A DNA stretch of 20,352 nucleotides. Source: a virus. The position numbers were made by a program, and so were the translations under genes. The notes under the pieces are model-generated. The model was not told where the DNA came from. It saw nothing but the letters and a program-made list of their open reading frames with translations, and made no database searches. Below are positions 1 through 6,003 of this stretch, in pieces. Within the stretch, counting starts at the first letter, position 1. The number at the start of each line of letters is the position of its first letter. Location of the stretch: positions 1 to 20,352 of the IMG/VR virus record IMGVR_UViG_3300024344_000164, one strand, 5' to 3'.

Positions 1-1
1 A

Positions 2-31
2 TTATTTGAGAAAGATAATGTTGCTGTATAA
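2..31 (+). CDS. 3' end of an upstream gene (partial)
   Basis: An open frame enters from the left edge and ends at a TAA at 29-31; the last residues read LFEKDNVAV. The final A of the stop is the A of the ATG of the next gene (TAATG), the same coupling used at several other junctions in this window. Only nine codons are visible, so no function can be given and the reading rests on the junction alone. Confidence 0.4.
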   Translation, partial: LFEKDNVAV

Positions 32-174
32 TGGACGAATTTTGGAAATGGTGGATTTTAAGCATGGTTACAATTAATACTGTAATTAATTCTGTAGTTT
101 TTATTGTAGGTCGTAAGTTTAATACTACTAGTCTATATAAGTTTAAAAATAGAAAAAAAATAGAGGGGAAATGA
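31..174 (+). CDS. Small single-span membrane peptide, 47 aa
   Basis: The frame starts at an ATG that overlaps the preceding TAA and ends in a TGA inside the ATGA that starts the DUF6378 gene, so it is coupled at both ends. The peptide begins MDEFWKWWILSMV. It has a hydrophobic, Trp-rich stretch over about residues 4-28, then a short basic tail (KFKNRKKIEGK), as expected for a small inner-membrane protein with its C-terminus in the cytoplasm. The AGAGGGG Shine-Dalgarno of the next gene lies within its last codons. No family is recognised. The evidence is the junction structure and the TM-plus-basic-tail pattern, not homology. Confidence 0.6.
   Translation: MDEFWKWWILSMVTINTVINSVVFIVGRKFNTTSLYKFKNRKKIEGK
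162..168 (+). promoter_or_regulatory. Shine-Dalgarno of the DUF6378 gene
   Basis: AGAGGGG ends two bases before the ATG at 171. It fixes this start and lies inside the 3' end of the upstream 47-aa frame. Confidence 0.7.
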
Positions 175-461
175 AAACATCAGAAATTTTGAGTGAAGCA
201 AAGAATCTTGTAGATGGGGATAGGCATAAGGATTATGGGGATAAAACAGAAAACCATAAAAATATAGCTAAACTATGGTCAGCTTATTTAGATACAAAAG
301 TAGAACCACATGATGTAGCAATTATGATGGCTTTATTGAAAATGGCTAGAACAAAATTAGGTGCTGTAAGTAAAGATACTTACATAGATATGGCTGCGTA
401 TGGTGCGATAGCCGGTGAAATACAATTTAAAAAGGAAAGTAATGAAACAGATAACAGTTGA
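171..461 (+). CDS. DUF6378 domain protein
   Basis: The 96-aa protein matches the DUF6378 family, a small helical domain widespread in phages and prophages whose biochemical role is unknown to me. The diagnostic features are the glycine- and charge-rich GDRHKDYGDKTENHKNIAKL at about residues 16-35, the LWSAYL helix, then DVAIMMALLKMARTKLG and the closing DMAAYGAIAGE. The domain fills almost the whole protein, so it appears complete. The start is set by a strong Shine-Dalgarno at 162-168. The gene overlaps the 47-aa peptide by four bases (ATGA) and the following 49-aa gene by 20 bases, so the run from 1 to 1320 is probably one operon. In phages this family usually sits among early or accessory genes (general knowledge). 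Confidence 0.88.
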   Translation: MKTSEILSEAKNLVDGDRHKDYGDKTENHKNIAKLWSAYLDTKVEPHDVAIMMALLKMARTKLGAVSKDTYIDMAAYGAIAGEIQFKKESNETDNS

Positions 462-591
462 ACAATTAAATGCTCTGTTAAAATATCTAGGAACTAGACC
501 TTATACTGAGGTTTTTAGTTTGATAACAATATTAACACAACTGCCAGATGTAGAGAAGAAAAATGGCAGAAAAGAAGATACCAAACAGTAA
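442..591 (+). CDS. Hypothetical 49-aa protein
   Basis: A short frame begins at the ATG at 442, inside the end of the DUF6378 gene (20-base overlap), and ends in TAA at 589-591, inside the start of the next gene (29-base overlap). An AAAGGAAAG purine tract immediately upstream can serve as ribosome binding site. The product starts MKQITVEQLNALLKYLGTRP and continues as an amphipathic helix-rich segment, then a charged tail (VEKKNGRKEDTKQ). I have a loose memory of small phage proteins with a similar LKYLGTRPY motif but cannot name a family. It fills the only non-coding gap in the + strand operon, which supports it being real. Confidence 0.65.
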   Translation: MKQITVEQLNALLKYLGTRPYTEVFSLITILTQLPDVEKKNGRKEDTKQ

Positions 592-802
592 TGAAGCAGT
601 ACTACAATTATTATATTTTGGAATTGATTCAAAGGGTAATTTTTTTTCGGAGAAATGGACTTGCCCACCAGAGGAGTTTCGTAAACACATGGATAAGTGG
701 AACGATAATTACGTAGATACAATAAGGTACGAGAACGTGATAAAATATATAGATAATCTATTTGAACGAGATATTAAAGATGTTAGAGGATATTTAGGAT
801 GA
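563..802 (+). CDS. Hypothetical 79-aa protein
   Basis: The small, charged, probably cytoplasmic protein begins MAEKKIPNSNEAVLQLLYFG. It has no membrane segment and no cysteine pair (one Cys, in TCPPEEF). Aromatic residues are frequent (FFSEKW, KWNDNY, RYENV), which suggests a compact fold. It overlaps the 49-aa gene upstream and shares an ATGA overlap (799-802) with the next gene, which supports co-translation. A GAGAAG-type purine tract lies a few bases upstream of the start. I do not recognise the family. Confidence 0.8.
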   Translation: MAEKKIPNSNEAVLQLLYFGIDSKGNFFSEKWTCPPEEFRKHMDKWNDNYVDTIRYENVIKYIDNLFERDIKDVRGYLG

Positions 803-1320
803 CAAAAACTATTGTAAATATAGTGCAAAATGATTCTGGCGGAACTAATCCAGATACCCACGCACATGAAGATAAAATTTGGGAATTAACTTTTGAGGAT
901 AATGATACAACAAATCTAACAAGAATGAAAATGATGGAATTGTTGACAAAGGGAACTGTACCTACAAAAACAGTACATTCATTTAGGAAATGGGAATTAA
1001 CAACAACACATGGTGCTCATATTAGAACTTGGGTTGTTGTATATGATGATAAGTCTCATGTACAATTAACTAACACCGATTTTTATTCGCTGTTATCTAA
1101 TGGTCATAAAAATAGAGGGGAAGAACCTAAGGTTGAAGAACCTAAGAAAGAAAGTAGTGCACCTGTTAATCCTGTATTGTTTCAAGAGAAAAAATCTTTA
1201 ACAACTCCCGAAGAACGAGAGCAACTAAAAGAATTAAGGCAAGGATTAAGGGAAAATTATGTTCCTGTTTATGGTAAAAAGGTAGATACACTAACCAATT
1301 TAGAGGAAGAAGTTAGTTAG
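799..1320 (+). CDS. Hypothetical 173-aa protein
   Basis: The last gene of the + strand block starts in an ATGA overlap with its neighbour. Residues 1-105 look like a small folded beta-rich domain (alternating segments such as IWELTFEDND and THGAHIRTWVVVYDDKSHVQL). Residues about 105-135 are a Lys/Glu/Pro linker with a doubled EEPK motif (EEPKVEEPKKESS). The C-terminal 40 residues are a charged helix (TTPEEREQLKELRQGLRENY) followed by an acidic tail. No signal peptide or membrane span is present. Its last eight bases overlap the end of the opposing gene. Function is not recognised; the two-part shape with a tethered helix would suit an adaptor, but that is speculation. Confidence 0.82.
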   Translation: MTKTIVNIVQNDSGGTNPDTHAHEDKIWELTFEDNDTTNLTRMKMMELLTKGTVPTKTVHSFRKWELTTTHGAHIRTWVVVYDDKSHVQLTNTDFYSLLSNGHKNRGEEPKVEEPKKESSAPVNPVLFQEKKSLTTPEEREQLKELRQGLRENYVPVYGKKVDTLTNLEEEVS

Positions 1321-1813
1321 ATAGAGGATTATTTGATTCTAATTTAATTTCTTCTATTTGTGTATTCTGTAATTCATTTTCTTTTAAAGCTATTGCAATT
1401 TGTTTAGATAGTTCTGATATTAAACTTTCAATTGATTTAATAGTCTCACGAATTGGTGCTATAATAGGGTCTATAATAAAAGGTTCTGGTATATCAAGCA
1501 TAGCCATTTCTTCTCTTATTTTTCCTATCTCTTTAAATACAGCAGTTAAATCAACAGGTTGTATTTTATCATCAACCTTTTTAATTCTATCAATTAAATC
1601 TACTTTATATTCATTAGCATACAACAATACTTCATCGAATTGTTCTGCTAATTCTTTATCTTTTTCTACTAGTGGTTGTAAATTTACTGGTGGTTCGTTT
1701 TCCAATGCAGAAAGTCTAGTATTGAACTCGCCCCACGCATAAAAACCTCCACCGATAGCTCCAATTACACCTACTAGTGCGGCATACGTGCTAAGTTTAT
1801 CCATTATTTTCAT
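1313..1813 (-). CDS. Membrane-anchored coiled-coil protein, 166 aa
   Basis: The last gene of the long - strand block. A single hydrophobic, Gly/Ala-rich span covers about residues 8-27 (ALVGVIGAIGGGFYAWGEF). The remainder is almost entirely charged helix with heptad-like leucines and isoleucines, interrupted by a Pro/Ile-rich segment (LDIPEPFIIDPIIAPI, about 107-122). An N-terminal anchor followed by a coiled coil is the layout of inner-membrane spanins (Rz-like), and equally of tail-chaperone or tape-like membrane proteins, so the role is open. The start at 1813 overlaps the stop of the 629-aa gene (ATGA); a second ATG three codons on is also possible. The 3' end overlaps the convergent + strand gene by 8 bp. 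Confidence 0.85.
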   Translation of the reverse strand: MKIMDKLSTYAALVGVIGAIGGGFYAWGEFNTRLSALENEPPVNLQPLVEKDKELAEQFDEVLLYANEYKVDLIDRIKKVDDKIQPVDLTAVFKEIGKIREEMAMLDIPEPFIIDPIIAPIRETIKSIESLISELSKQIAIALKENELQNTQIEEIKLESNNPLSN

Positions 1814-3699
1814 TGTTTAAGTGCCTCCAGTTCAGCGATTAGTTTGTTTTTTTTATTGTTTATCTCTATTAATTTAACTCTGTGTACTTCTACAGCATCA
1901 TTATCTGTGTAGGAATTTAGAGATGCTCCTACATATATCTCTCCAGAATAGGAAGATAAATCTATCTGTAAAAATAGCCCCGCATTCGCTTGTTCATATA
2001 TATCCTTTGCAGAATAAAATGCTAAATCTTTATACGAATCGAGGCTATTACTTTTAAAAAATAAATCCTCTTTTGATAAGTTTTCAGTTGTTTCTTTTGT
2101 AACTTTAGCTATTTGTTTAGCTATTTTTTTTAAATTCTGTTTTAATTTGCTTTCTATTTTTGTAACATCTGTAACAATCCTGTCATCGGTGTCCACTTCT
2201 CGGTCTTCCGATTGTATATCATCTTGCTCTCCACTTTCTTCTGTCTGTACATCGGATTCCTCAGTTGTTTCGCTATCGGATTCCTCCTCTTGTGTATCTT
2301 CTTGTGGCTCTGGTTCATTTGTTGATTCATTATTTGCTACTTCTGTTTCTTCTTCTATCGTTTCAGCTTCTGGCTCAAGCTCCACTGTTTCTTCCTCAGT
2401 TTCAATAACCTCTGGTGTGCTTTCTTCAACTGTCTCGACTTCTTCAAACTCTTCTTCAAACTCTTCAAAAGATTCCGTAGTAGGTTCATCATTAAACTCC
2501 TCCTCGGTTATCTCCTCAAAAAACTCTTCGGCTGTTATGCCTTCGTCTTCTAGAAACTCCATGAACTCTTCTTCCATGCCAGTCTCTTCTAAAAATTCAG
2601 TAAAATCCTCCTCAAATTCTTCAGTAAATATTTCCTCCATCATTTCCATAGGTGGAGGTTCTAACATATAATTCTCTTCAAAAAATACCTCTTCTATCAC
2701 AGGCATTTCTTCAAAAGTTTCAAACTCTTCAAATATTGGCGGCTGTTCAAAATCACCTATGTCAAACTCTTCCATTTCAAATTCTTCAAAGTACATATCT
2801 TCTTCCATCATATACTCGTCTTCAAAATAGAAATCAGTCCCTATCATATACTCATCTTCTTCCCAAGTATATGTATCTTCAAATACTATATCATCATTAT
2901 ACCAATCAAAATCTTCTGGAATATCTTCTATTATATCTACAATATCTTCAATAGATTCTTGAGTATCATCATCAATAGGACTATACTCTGTGTTATTATA
3001 AGTCATCGTTAAAGATGAACCTAATAAATTTGGGCCTTGTCTAGATTGATTAGTGTAGTTACTATCTGTACCTTGCCATGACCAATCTACTTTATTAGAA
3101 CCAACACCTAAGTATATAATTCTATCATTGTATTGGCCACAATTTGCAGTTATACCTGTAGTAGTTGTACCCGGATATCCGTTACAGTTACCTTGAAATC
3201 CTGTAACCTCAGTTCTAGTTTGTGTTGTAGTAGATAATATATTACCACTAGAATCTTTTAATACAATAGTTGTAGTATGAGAATCATTACTACCACCTTT
3301 GGATTCACAGTTACCTTCCGTACTTTCACAATTTGCTACATCAATATAACTATTTAATGTAATGCCATTATCTAGCATTGATTGATTAATAGAATTATTT
3401 GTTAATGCTATATCATCAACACTAACTTTTGCAGTTCCTGTTACTTCAAAGTCACCGCCTACACTATATTTGTATCCACAGTTAGATTGATTAGTACAAG
3501 TAATATCAAAGCCATTAACTGTAGAGCCATTAGTAACATACCCAGAAGAATTAGCAGAATTAATTTGGTCTGTGCTACTAGAACCCCAGTCTACTCCATC
3601 ACCAGAGTTAGGTAATAAATTACTTGTAGTTACTTCGGTGCTATTCGTGTATGTTGATAGGAGTAGGGTCAACAATAATGTCGGTATCCACAATCTCAT
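1810..3699 (-). CDS. Secreted hyperacidic protein, 629 aa
   Basis: A signal peptide at residues 1-20 (MRLWIPTLLLTLLLSTYTNS) has no lipobox. It is followed by a Ser/Thr/Asn/Gly-rich beta-type domain to about residue 240 with six cysteines at 68, 74, 124, 131, 172 and 187, which could form three disulfides after export. Residues 221-499 contain no Lys, Arg or His and about 117 Asp/Glu, often alternating with Phe, Tyr or Met (EEFEMEEF, EEFEEEFEE). A short lysine-rich helix follows (514-536), then a small folded C-terminal domain (FYSAKDIYEQ to the end). A strong AGGAGG at 3706-3711 sets the start, 59 bases inside the upstream 261-aa secreted gene. The pair is probably made and exported together. 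I recall similar C-terminal segments in marine phages, without a named function. Confidence 0.88.
   Translation of the reverse strand: MRLWIPTLLLTLLLSTYTNSTEVTTSNLLPNSGDGVDWGSSSTDQINSANSSGYVTNGSTVNGFDITCTNQSNCGYKYSVGGDFEVTGTAKVSVDDIALTNNSINQSMLDNGITLNSYIDVANCESTEGNCESKGGSNDSHTTTIVLKDSSGNILSTTTQTRTEVTGFQGNCNGYPGTTTTGITANCGQYNDRIIYLGVGSNKVDWSWQGTDSNYTNQSRQGPNLLGSSLTMTYNNTEYSPIDDDTQESIEDIVDIIEDIPEDFDWYNDDIVFEDTYTWEEDEYMIGTDFYFEDEYMMEEDMYFEEFEMEEFDIGDFEQPPIFEEFETFEEMPVIEEVFFEENYMLEPPPMEMMEEIFTEEFEEDFTEFLEETGMEEEFMEFLEDEGITAEEFFEEITEEEFNDEPTTESFEEFEEEFEEVETVEESTPEVIETEEETVELEPEAETIEEETEVANNESTNEPEPQEDTQEEESDSETTEESDVQTEESGEQDDIQSEDREVDTDDRIVTDVTKIESKLKQNLKKIAKQIAKVTKETTENLSKEDLFFKSNSLDSYKDLAFYSAKDIYEQANAGLFLQIDLSSYSGEIYVGASLNSYTDNDAVEVHRVKLIEINNKKNKLIAELEALKQ
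2203..3039 (-). repeat. Low-complexity acidic coding region
   Basis: This stretch encodes residues 221-499 of the 629-aa protein. The coding strand is purine-rich, with short recurring GAA/GAG-TTT/TTC codon blocks; the clearest near-repeat is at about 2439-2470 (CTTCAAACTCTT on the + strand). Such sequence can expand or shrink by slippage. Confidence 0.75.
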
Positions 3700-4426
3700 C
3701 TACTTCCTCCTGCTCTTTTAGTGTAGCTAACTTTTTCTTTTGCTTCTCTATTTTTATAGCAAGTTCTTCTTGTTCTTTTTGTATTCTTATAGCTTCTAAT
3801 CTTGCTTCTTCTTCCGCTATTTGTCTATCTATTCTAGCAATAGCTTCAGATTTTATTAAATAATCTTCATAGTCAGGTCTAAGTTCAGGATATTTATCCC
3901 ACATTTCTTGAGCATCTTTACCTATTTTACCATTCCACGGACATGGAGTTCCTGCACTTTGCATTGCGGCATGAACACGAGAATCTTGACAAAGTATAGA
4001 AACAGCAGCCACTTTCATTCCATAATCATATAGAACTTTAGATAACTTTATGCGTTCACAATTTAAATCCCTGACGTGTTTGCCAACAGAAGCACCAAAC
4101 CCCAAAGTAGAAACGGAACCACTAAGACCCATGCTACACACATCTTGAGACATTGAAGAGTAACTTGGTGAGTTTGCTGAGTTGACAGGTACGTCTGACC
4201 CATTGGTAGTTGTAGTATTTGTTGTTGTACTTGTTGTTGTGTTTGTTTGCCCATCATTATTATTTGTTGTTGTTGATGTATAGCCACCCGTTATCTGAGT
4301 GTTACTGCCTGAAGAATTTGTCTGGTCATTATCATCATTTGTTGAATCTGCTATAACAGGCTTTGCCCATACAGCTATTAATATTAATATCATTAACAAT
4401 ATAAAATTGTTTAGCACCCACTTCAT
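3641..4426 (-). CDS. Secreted protein with Asn/Thr linker and Cys domain, 261 aa
   Basis: A signal peptide covers residues 1-27 (hydrophobic FILLMILILIAVWA, likely cleavage after PVIA). Residues 28-88 are an Asn/Thr/Ser/Gly low-complexity linker. A compact domain with four cysteines (97, 123, 146, 162) spans about 90-185 and includes DYGMKVAAVSILCQD and AGTPCPWNGKIG. Residues 186-240 are a strongly charged continuous helix, and the tail is acidic with prolines. I recall similar Cys-domain motifs in marine phage hypothetical proteins but know no function. The gene follows the 77-aa gene by 16 bases with a GGGAGAA ribosome site. Its last 59 bases contain the start of the 629-aa secreted protein, which suggests coupled expression of two exported partners. 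Confidence 0.87.
   Translation of the reverse strand: MKWVLNNFILLMILILIAVWAKPVIADSTNDDNDQTNSSGSNTQITGGYTSTTTNNNDGQTNTTTSTTTNTTTTNGSDVPVNSANSPSYSSMSQDVCSMGLSGSVSTLGFGASVGKHVRDLNCERIKLSKVLYDYGMKVAAVSILCQDSRVHAAMQSAGTPCPWNGKIGKDAQEMWDKYPELRPDYEDYLIKSEAIARIDRQIAEEEARLEAIRIQKEQEELAIKIEKQKKKLATLKEQEEVDEIVDTDIIVDPTPINIHE
3706..3711 (-). promoter_or_regulatory. AGGAGG Shine-Dalgarno of the 629-aa gene
   Basis: A perfect AGGAGG on the - strand lies six bases before the ATG at 3699, inside the coding region of the 261-aa gene. It decides the start of the downstream gene and explains the long overlap. Confidence 0.8.
4205..4277 (-). repeat. Asn/Thr codon repeat
   Basis: Tandem ACA/AAC-type triplets (seen as GTTGTTGTT on the + strand) encode the Asn/Thr linker of the 261-aa secreted protein. 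The tract is prone to slippage and gives an overlapping shadow frame. Confidence 0.7.
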
Positions 4427-4442
4427 TTACTTCTCCCTAGTA

Positions 4443-4676
4443 TTAATATTTATCTTCTATAATTTTATAAATTTTTAAGTTACCTTCTGAATCGGGTCTA
4501 AGTTCTGCCTTGACTCGACCACATTCATACCGAATAGTATTAACTCTATTATCCGATAAATTTCTTTCAGCTTCTCTTTTAGCTTTTAAGCAATGAGATA
4601 AACCATCAGTTATCATGTGACCATCCAATGACCCATTAACAAACATACATAAACTAAACACATATTCTATTATCAT
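4443..4676 (-). CDS. Small Cys-containing protein, 77 aa
   Basis: A hydrophobic N-terminus (MIIEYVFSLCMFVNG, about residues 1-15) could be a short signal or anchor. It is followed by DGLSHCLKAKREAERN, then RYECGRVKAEL and a short beta-like end (LKIYKIIEDKY). The cysteines are at 10, 29 and 52; Cys29 and Cys52 could pair if the protein is exported. The start codon directly abuts the stop of the 132-aa gene (TAAATG), so translation is probably coupled. I recall marine phage proteins with a similar CLKxKR...C layout but cannot assign a family. Its position between a membrane protein and two secreted proteins supports an envelope location. Confidence 0.8.
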   Translation of the reverse strand: MIIEYVFSLCMFVNGSLDGHMITDGLSHCLKAKREAERNLSDNRVNTIRYECGRVKAELRPDSEGNLKIYKIIEDKY

Positions 4677-5075
4677 TTAAAGACTTCCATTTTTATTTTC
4701 TCTTACTTTATCTTTTAATTTTTCTACATCCTCTTGTAATTTTAAAACTTGTGTTTTTAGAAAATCAATATTTACAGTATTGCTCATCATTGATTCCATT
4801 TCTGTTTGCATAACTTCTACTTGTGATGCCATAAATTCTATTAACATATACTGTTCAGAATCAGCAGGTAAACTACCCATTTCACCTCTAGGCCACTTAA
4901 TTCTAAATTCTGTATTCTTTTCTAAATCTTTTTCTGCTAATACTAATGAGGTTTCTATGGTTGTAATTCTTGATACCACTCCAAAATAAGCCCACACTCC
5001 CAATGCTACTGCTGCTATAATACTTAGCAGGTTTCGAACAGGCATTGCTACACTTGTGCTATCACTTAATTTCAT
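4677..5075 (-). CDS. Single-span membrane protein with coiled coil, 132 aa
   Basis: A transmembrane segment lies at about residues 16-35 (LSIIAAVALGVWAYFGVV). A juxtamembrane helix follows (VSRITTIETSL), then a motif centred on WPRGEMGSLPADSEQYMLIE (61-80), and a C-terminal coiled coil (90-125) with regular Leu/Val heptads. The N-terminal anchor plus coiled coil resembles inner-membrane spanins, but the WPRGE...ADSEQ motif is not a spanin feature. I recall the motif from marine phage membrane proteins of unknown role. The ATG lies within the last codons of the 58-aa gene (14-base overlap), preceded by the purine tract AGAGGAAAG. Confidence 0.85.
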   Translation of the reverse strand: MKLSDSTSVAMPVRNLLSIIAAVALGVWAYFGVVSRITTIETSLVLAEKDLEKNTEFRIKWPRGEMGSLPADSEQYMLIEFMASQVEVMQTEMESMMSNTVNIDFLKTQVLKLQEDVEKLKDKVRENKNGSL

Positions 5076-5238
5076 TTTTTGTTCTTTCCTCTTTTTGTTT
5101 TAAAGATTCTTTCATAGATATATCTAAAACTTCTTGTTCTTTTTTTATGTGAGTATAAAAATCATTTACAACAGGATTATTTTTTTTCATAGCTCTGTTG
5201 CGTTTTGTTAAAAACCATTTATATTTTTTATTAGCCAC
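5062..5238 (-). CDS. Small basic/charged protein with GTG start, 58 aa
   Basis: This frame fills the gap between the 144-aa and 132-aa genes. It starts at a GTG whose G is the last base of the upstream TAG stop (TAGTG), the same re-initiation layout as the TAATG junctions nearby, and ends in TGA at 5062-5064. The product begins VANKKYKWFLTKRNRAMKKN (initiator read as Met), is rich in Lys and Glu, and is probably helical and soluble. A shorter form could start at the internal ATG, residue 17. No family is recognised. Support comes from exact coupling and from filling 163 bases that would otherwise be empty in a gapless block. Confidence 0.65.
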   Translation of the reverse strand: MANKKYKWFLTKRNRAMKKNNPVVNDFYTHIKKEQEVLDISMKESLKQKEERTKNEIK

Positions 5239-5672
5239 TACTTTTTAACTAGACTTCCACCAAAGTACAATCCAATGATTGATGCCATTAAATGTGTATC
5301 CATTGGTGTTATTACAACACCTGCATACTGTCTATCAACAAGCATTTCTTTTTGTTCAATTAAGAACAAGAAACCTCTACTAAATTCTGTCCATGTTAAA
5401 AAGACACTTGTATCAAAAAACACAGGTACAAGTTTAGGCCATACAATAATAAAGAACACTGCTGTTAGTGCAATGATTCTTCTTGTAAATTGAAAACCTT
5501 TATTCTCATATTTTCTGGCTTTATCTATTTCATCCATTTGAAATTTTCCACGAGCAAGTAACATTTTTTGTGATTCTTGTTTTGCTTTTATGCTTTGACC
5601 CCAAATAGTCATAACACCGCCTAGTACACTAGACCCTAACATCGTAATCATTTCTACTGGTAATCCAAACAT
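5238..5672 (-). CDS. Multi-span membrane protein, holin candidate, 144 aa
   Basis: Three hydrophobic stretches are visible: residues 8-24 (MITMLGSSVLGGVMTIW), 66-86 (IALTAVFFIIVWPKLVPVFF) and a shorter one near 128-139 (LMASIIGLYFGG). Between the first two is a long charged amphipathic helix (28-60, KAKQESQKMLLARGKFQMDE). The size, spans and a charged C-terminus (LVKK) would suit a class I holin, but the long central helix is unusual and no adjacent endolysin is seen. I recall close relatives in many marine phages annotated only as hypothetical or membrane protein. Ribosome site GAGGAT; the start lies one base after the stop of the 75-aa gene. Confidence 0.85.
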   Translation of the reverse strand: MFGLPVEMITMLGSSVLGGVMTIWGQSIKAKQESQKMLLARGKFQMDEIDKARKYENKGFQFTRRIIALTAVFFIIVWPKLVPVFFDTSVFLTWTEFSRGFLFLIEQKEMLVDRQYAGVVITPMDTHLMASIIGLYFGGSLVKK

Positions 5673-5673
5673 A

Positions 5674-5901
5674 TTATCCTCTATTATCTTTCCAATTTGA
5701 TTGTTTTTTTCCTGCTTGTGCTGTATTCCAAAGTTGTTCTCTTACTTTATTTTCATTACTACTAATTAAATTTGCTATTTTAAAAGCAGTAGGTATCTGT
5801 ACTAAATCTTTATTTTCCAGATACCTATCATGCTCTTCAAAAGTTAATAGCTTTTCAAAAGTACGGCCTGTTTTTTTATTTTTAAATTTATAAAACGGCA
5901 T
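5674..5901 (-). CDS. Small protein with FmdB-like start but no zinc ribbon, 75 aa
   Basis: The first 30 residues (MPFYKFKNKKTGRTFEKLLT, then FEEHDRYLENK) follow the pattern of small phage proteins that start like FmdB/zinc-ribbon regulators: MPxYxF, a beta hairpin, then a helix predicting 'dryLe'. The CxxC pairs of a zinc ribbon are missing; there is no cysteine at all. The C-terminal half is a charged helix ending in a basic, Gln/Asn-rich tail (AGKKQSNWKDNRG). Related small proteins, as I recall, occur in T4-like cyanophages and pelagiphages without assigned function. It overlaps the 35-aa membrane peptide upstream by 14 bases. Confidence 0.78.
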   Translation of the reverse strand: MPFYKFKNKKTGRTFEKLLTFEEHDRYLENKDLVQIPTAFKIANLISSNENKVREQLWNTAQAGKKQSNWKDNRG

Positions 5902-5995
5902 TATATATAACTATAAGTGCAATGATTACAACAGCAGTTAGGCCAATTTTACCCTTCTTGCTTAAACCATTCCACATTGTTTTAAGTTTTTCCAT
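5888..5995 (-). CDS. Tiny single-span membrane peptide, 35 aa
   Basis: The frame opens at an ATG preceded by an excellent AGGAGGAGAT ribosome site that overlaps the stop of the 64-aa gene, and closes with TAA 14 bases inside the next gene. The peptide begins MEKLKTMWNGLSKKGKIGLT, a basic amphipathic N-terminus, then a single span (AVVIIALIVIYNAVL). A positive N-terminus before a C-terminal span predicts an N-in, C-out tail-anchored peptide. Very small phage peptides of this shape can act as pinholins, antiholins or membrane modulators, but nothing here chooses between these. The ribosome site is among the best in the window, so high expression is likely. Confidence 0.78.
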   Translation of the reverse strand: MEKLKTMWNGLSKKGKIGLTAVVIIALIVIYNAVL

Positions 5996-6003
5996 ATCTC
6001 CTC

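Noticed and set aside
501-722. 73-aa frame on the - strand within the left operon
   Set aside because: It lies opposite two coupled + strand genes and has no ribosome site.
2147-2671. Ser-rich 174-aa open frame on the + strand
   Set aside because: It is the antisense shadow of the Glu/Asp-rich codons of the 629-aa gene, whose complement reads as Ser codons. It has no ribosome site and an implausible composition.
2652-2954. 100-aa open frame on the + strand rich in Leu, Gln and Tyr
   Set aside because: Another antisense shadow of the acidic region, in a different frame, with no supporting start signal.
2203-3039. DNA-mimic anti-restriction protein (Ocr-like) for the acidic region
   Set aside because: The protein has a signal peptide and so would not meet cytoplasmic restriction enzymes, and the acidic region is low-complexity rather than a compact fold.
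4063-4287. Gln-rich 74-aa frame on the - strand
   Set aside because: It is an out-of-frame reading of the Asn/Thr triplet repeat within the 261-aa secreted protein; triplet repeats open several frames at once.
3641-4426. Lipoprotein (outer-spanin) call for the 261-aa protein
   Set aside because: The signal peptide ends with PVIADS and has no cysteine at or near the cleavage site, so there is no lipobox.
5674-5901. FmdB-type zinc ribbon protein
   Set aside because: The start resembles that family, but there is no cysteine in the protein, so zinc binding of that kind is excluded.
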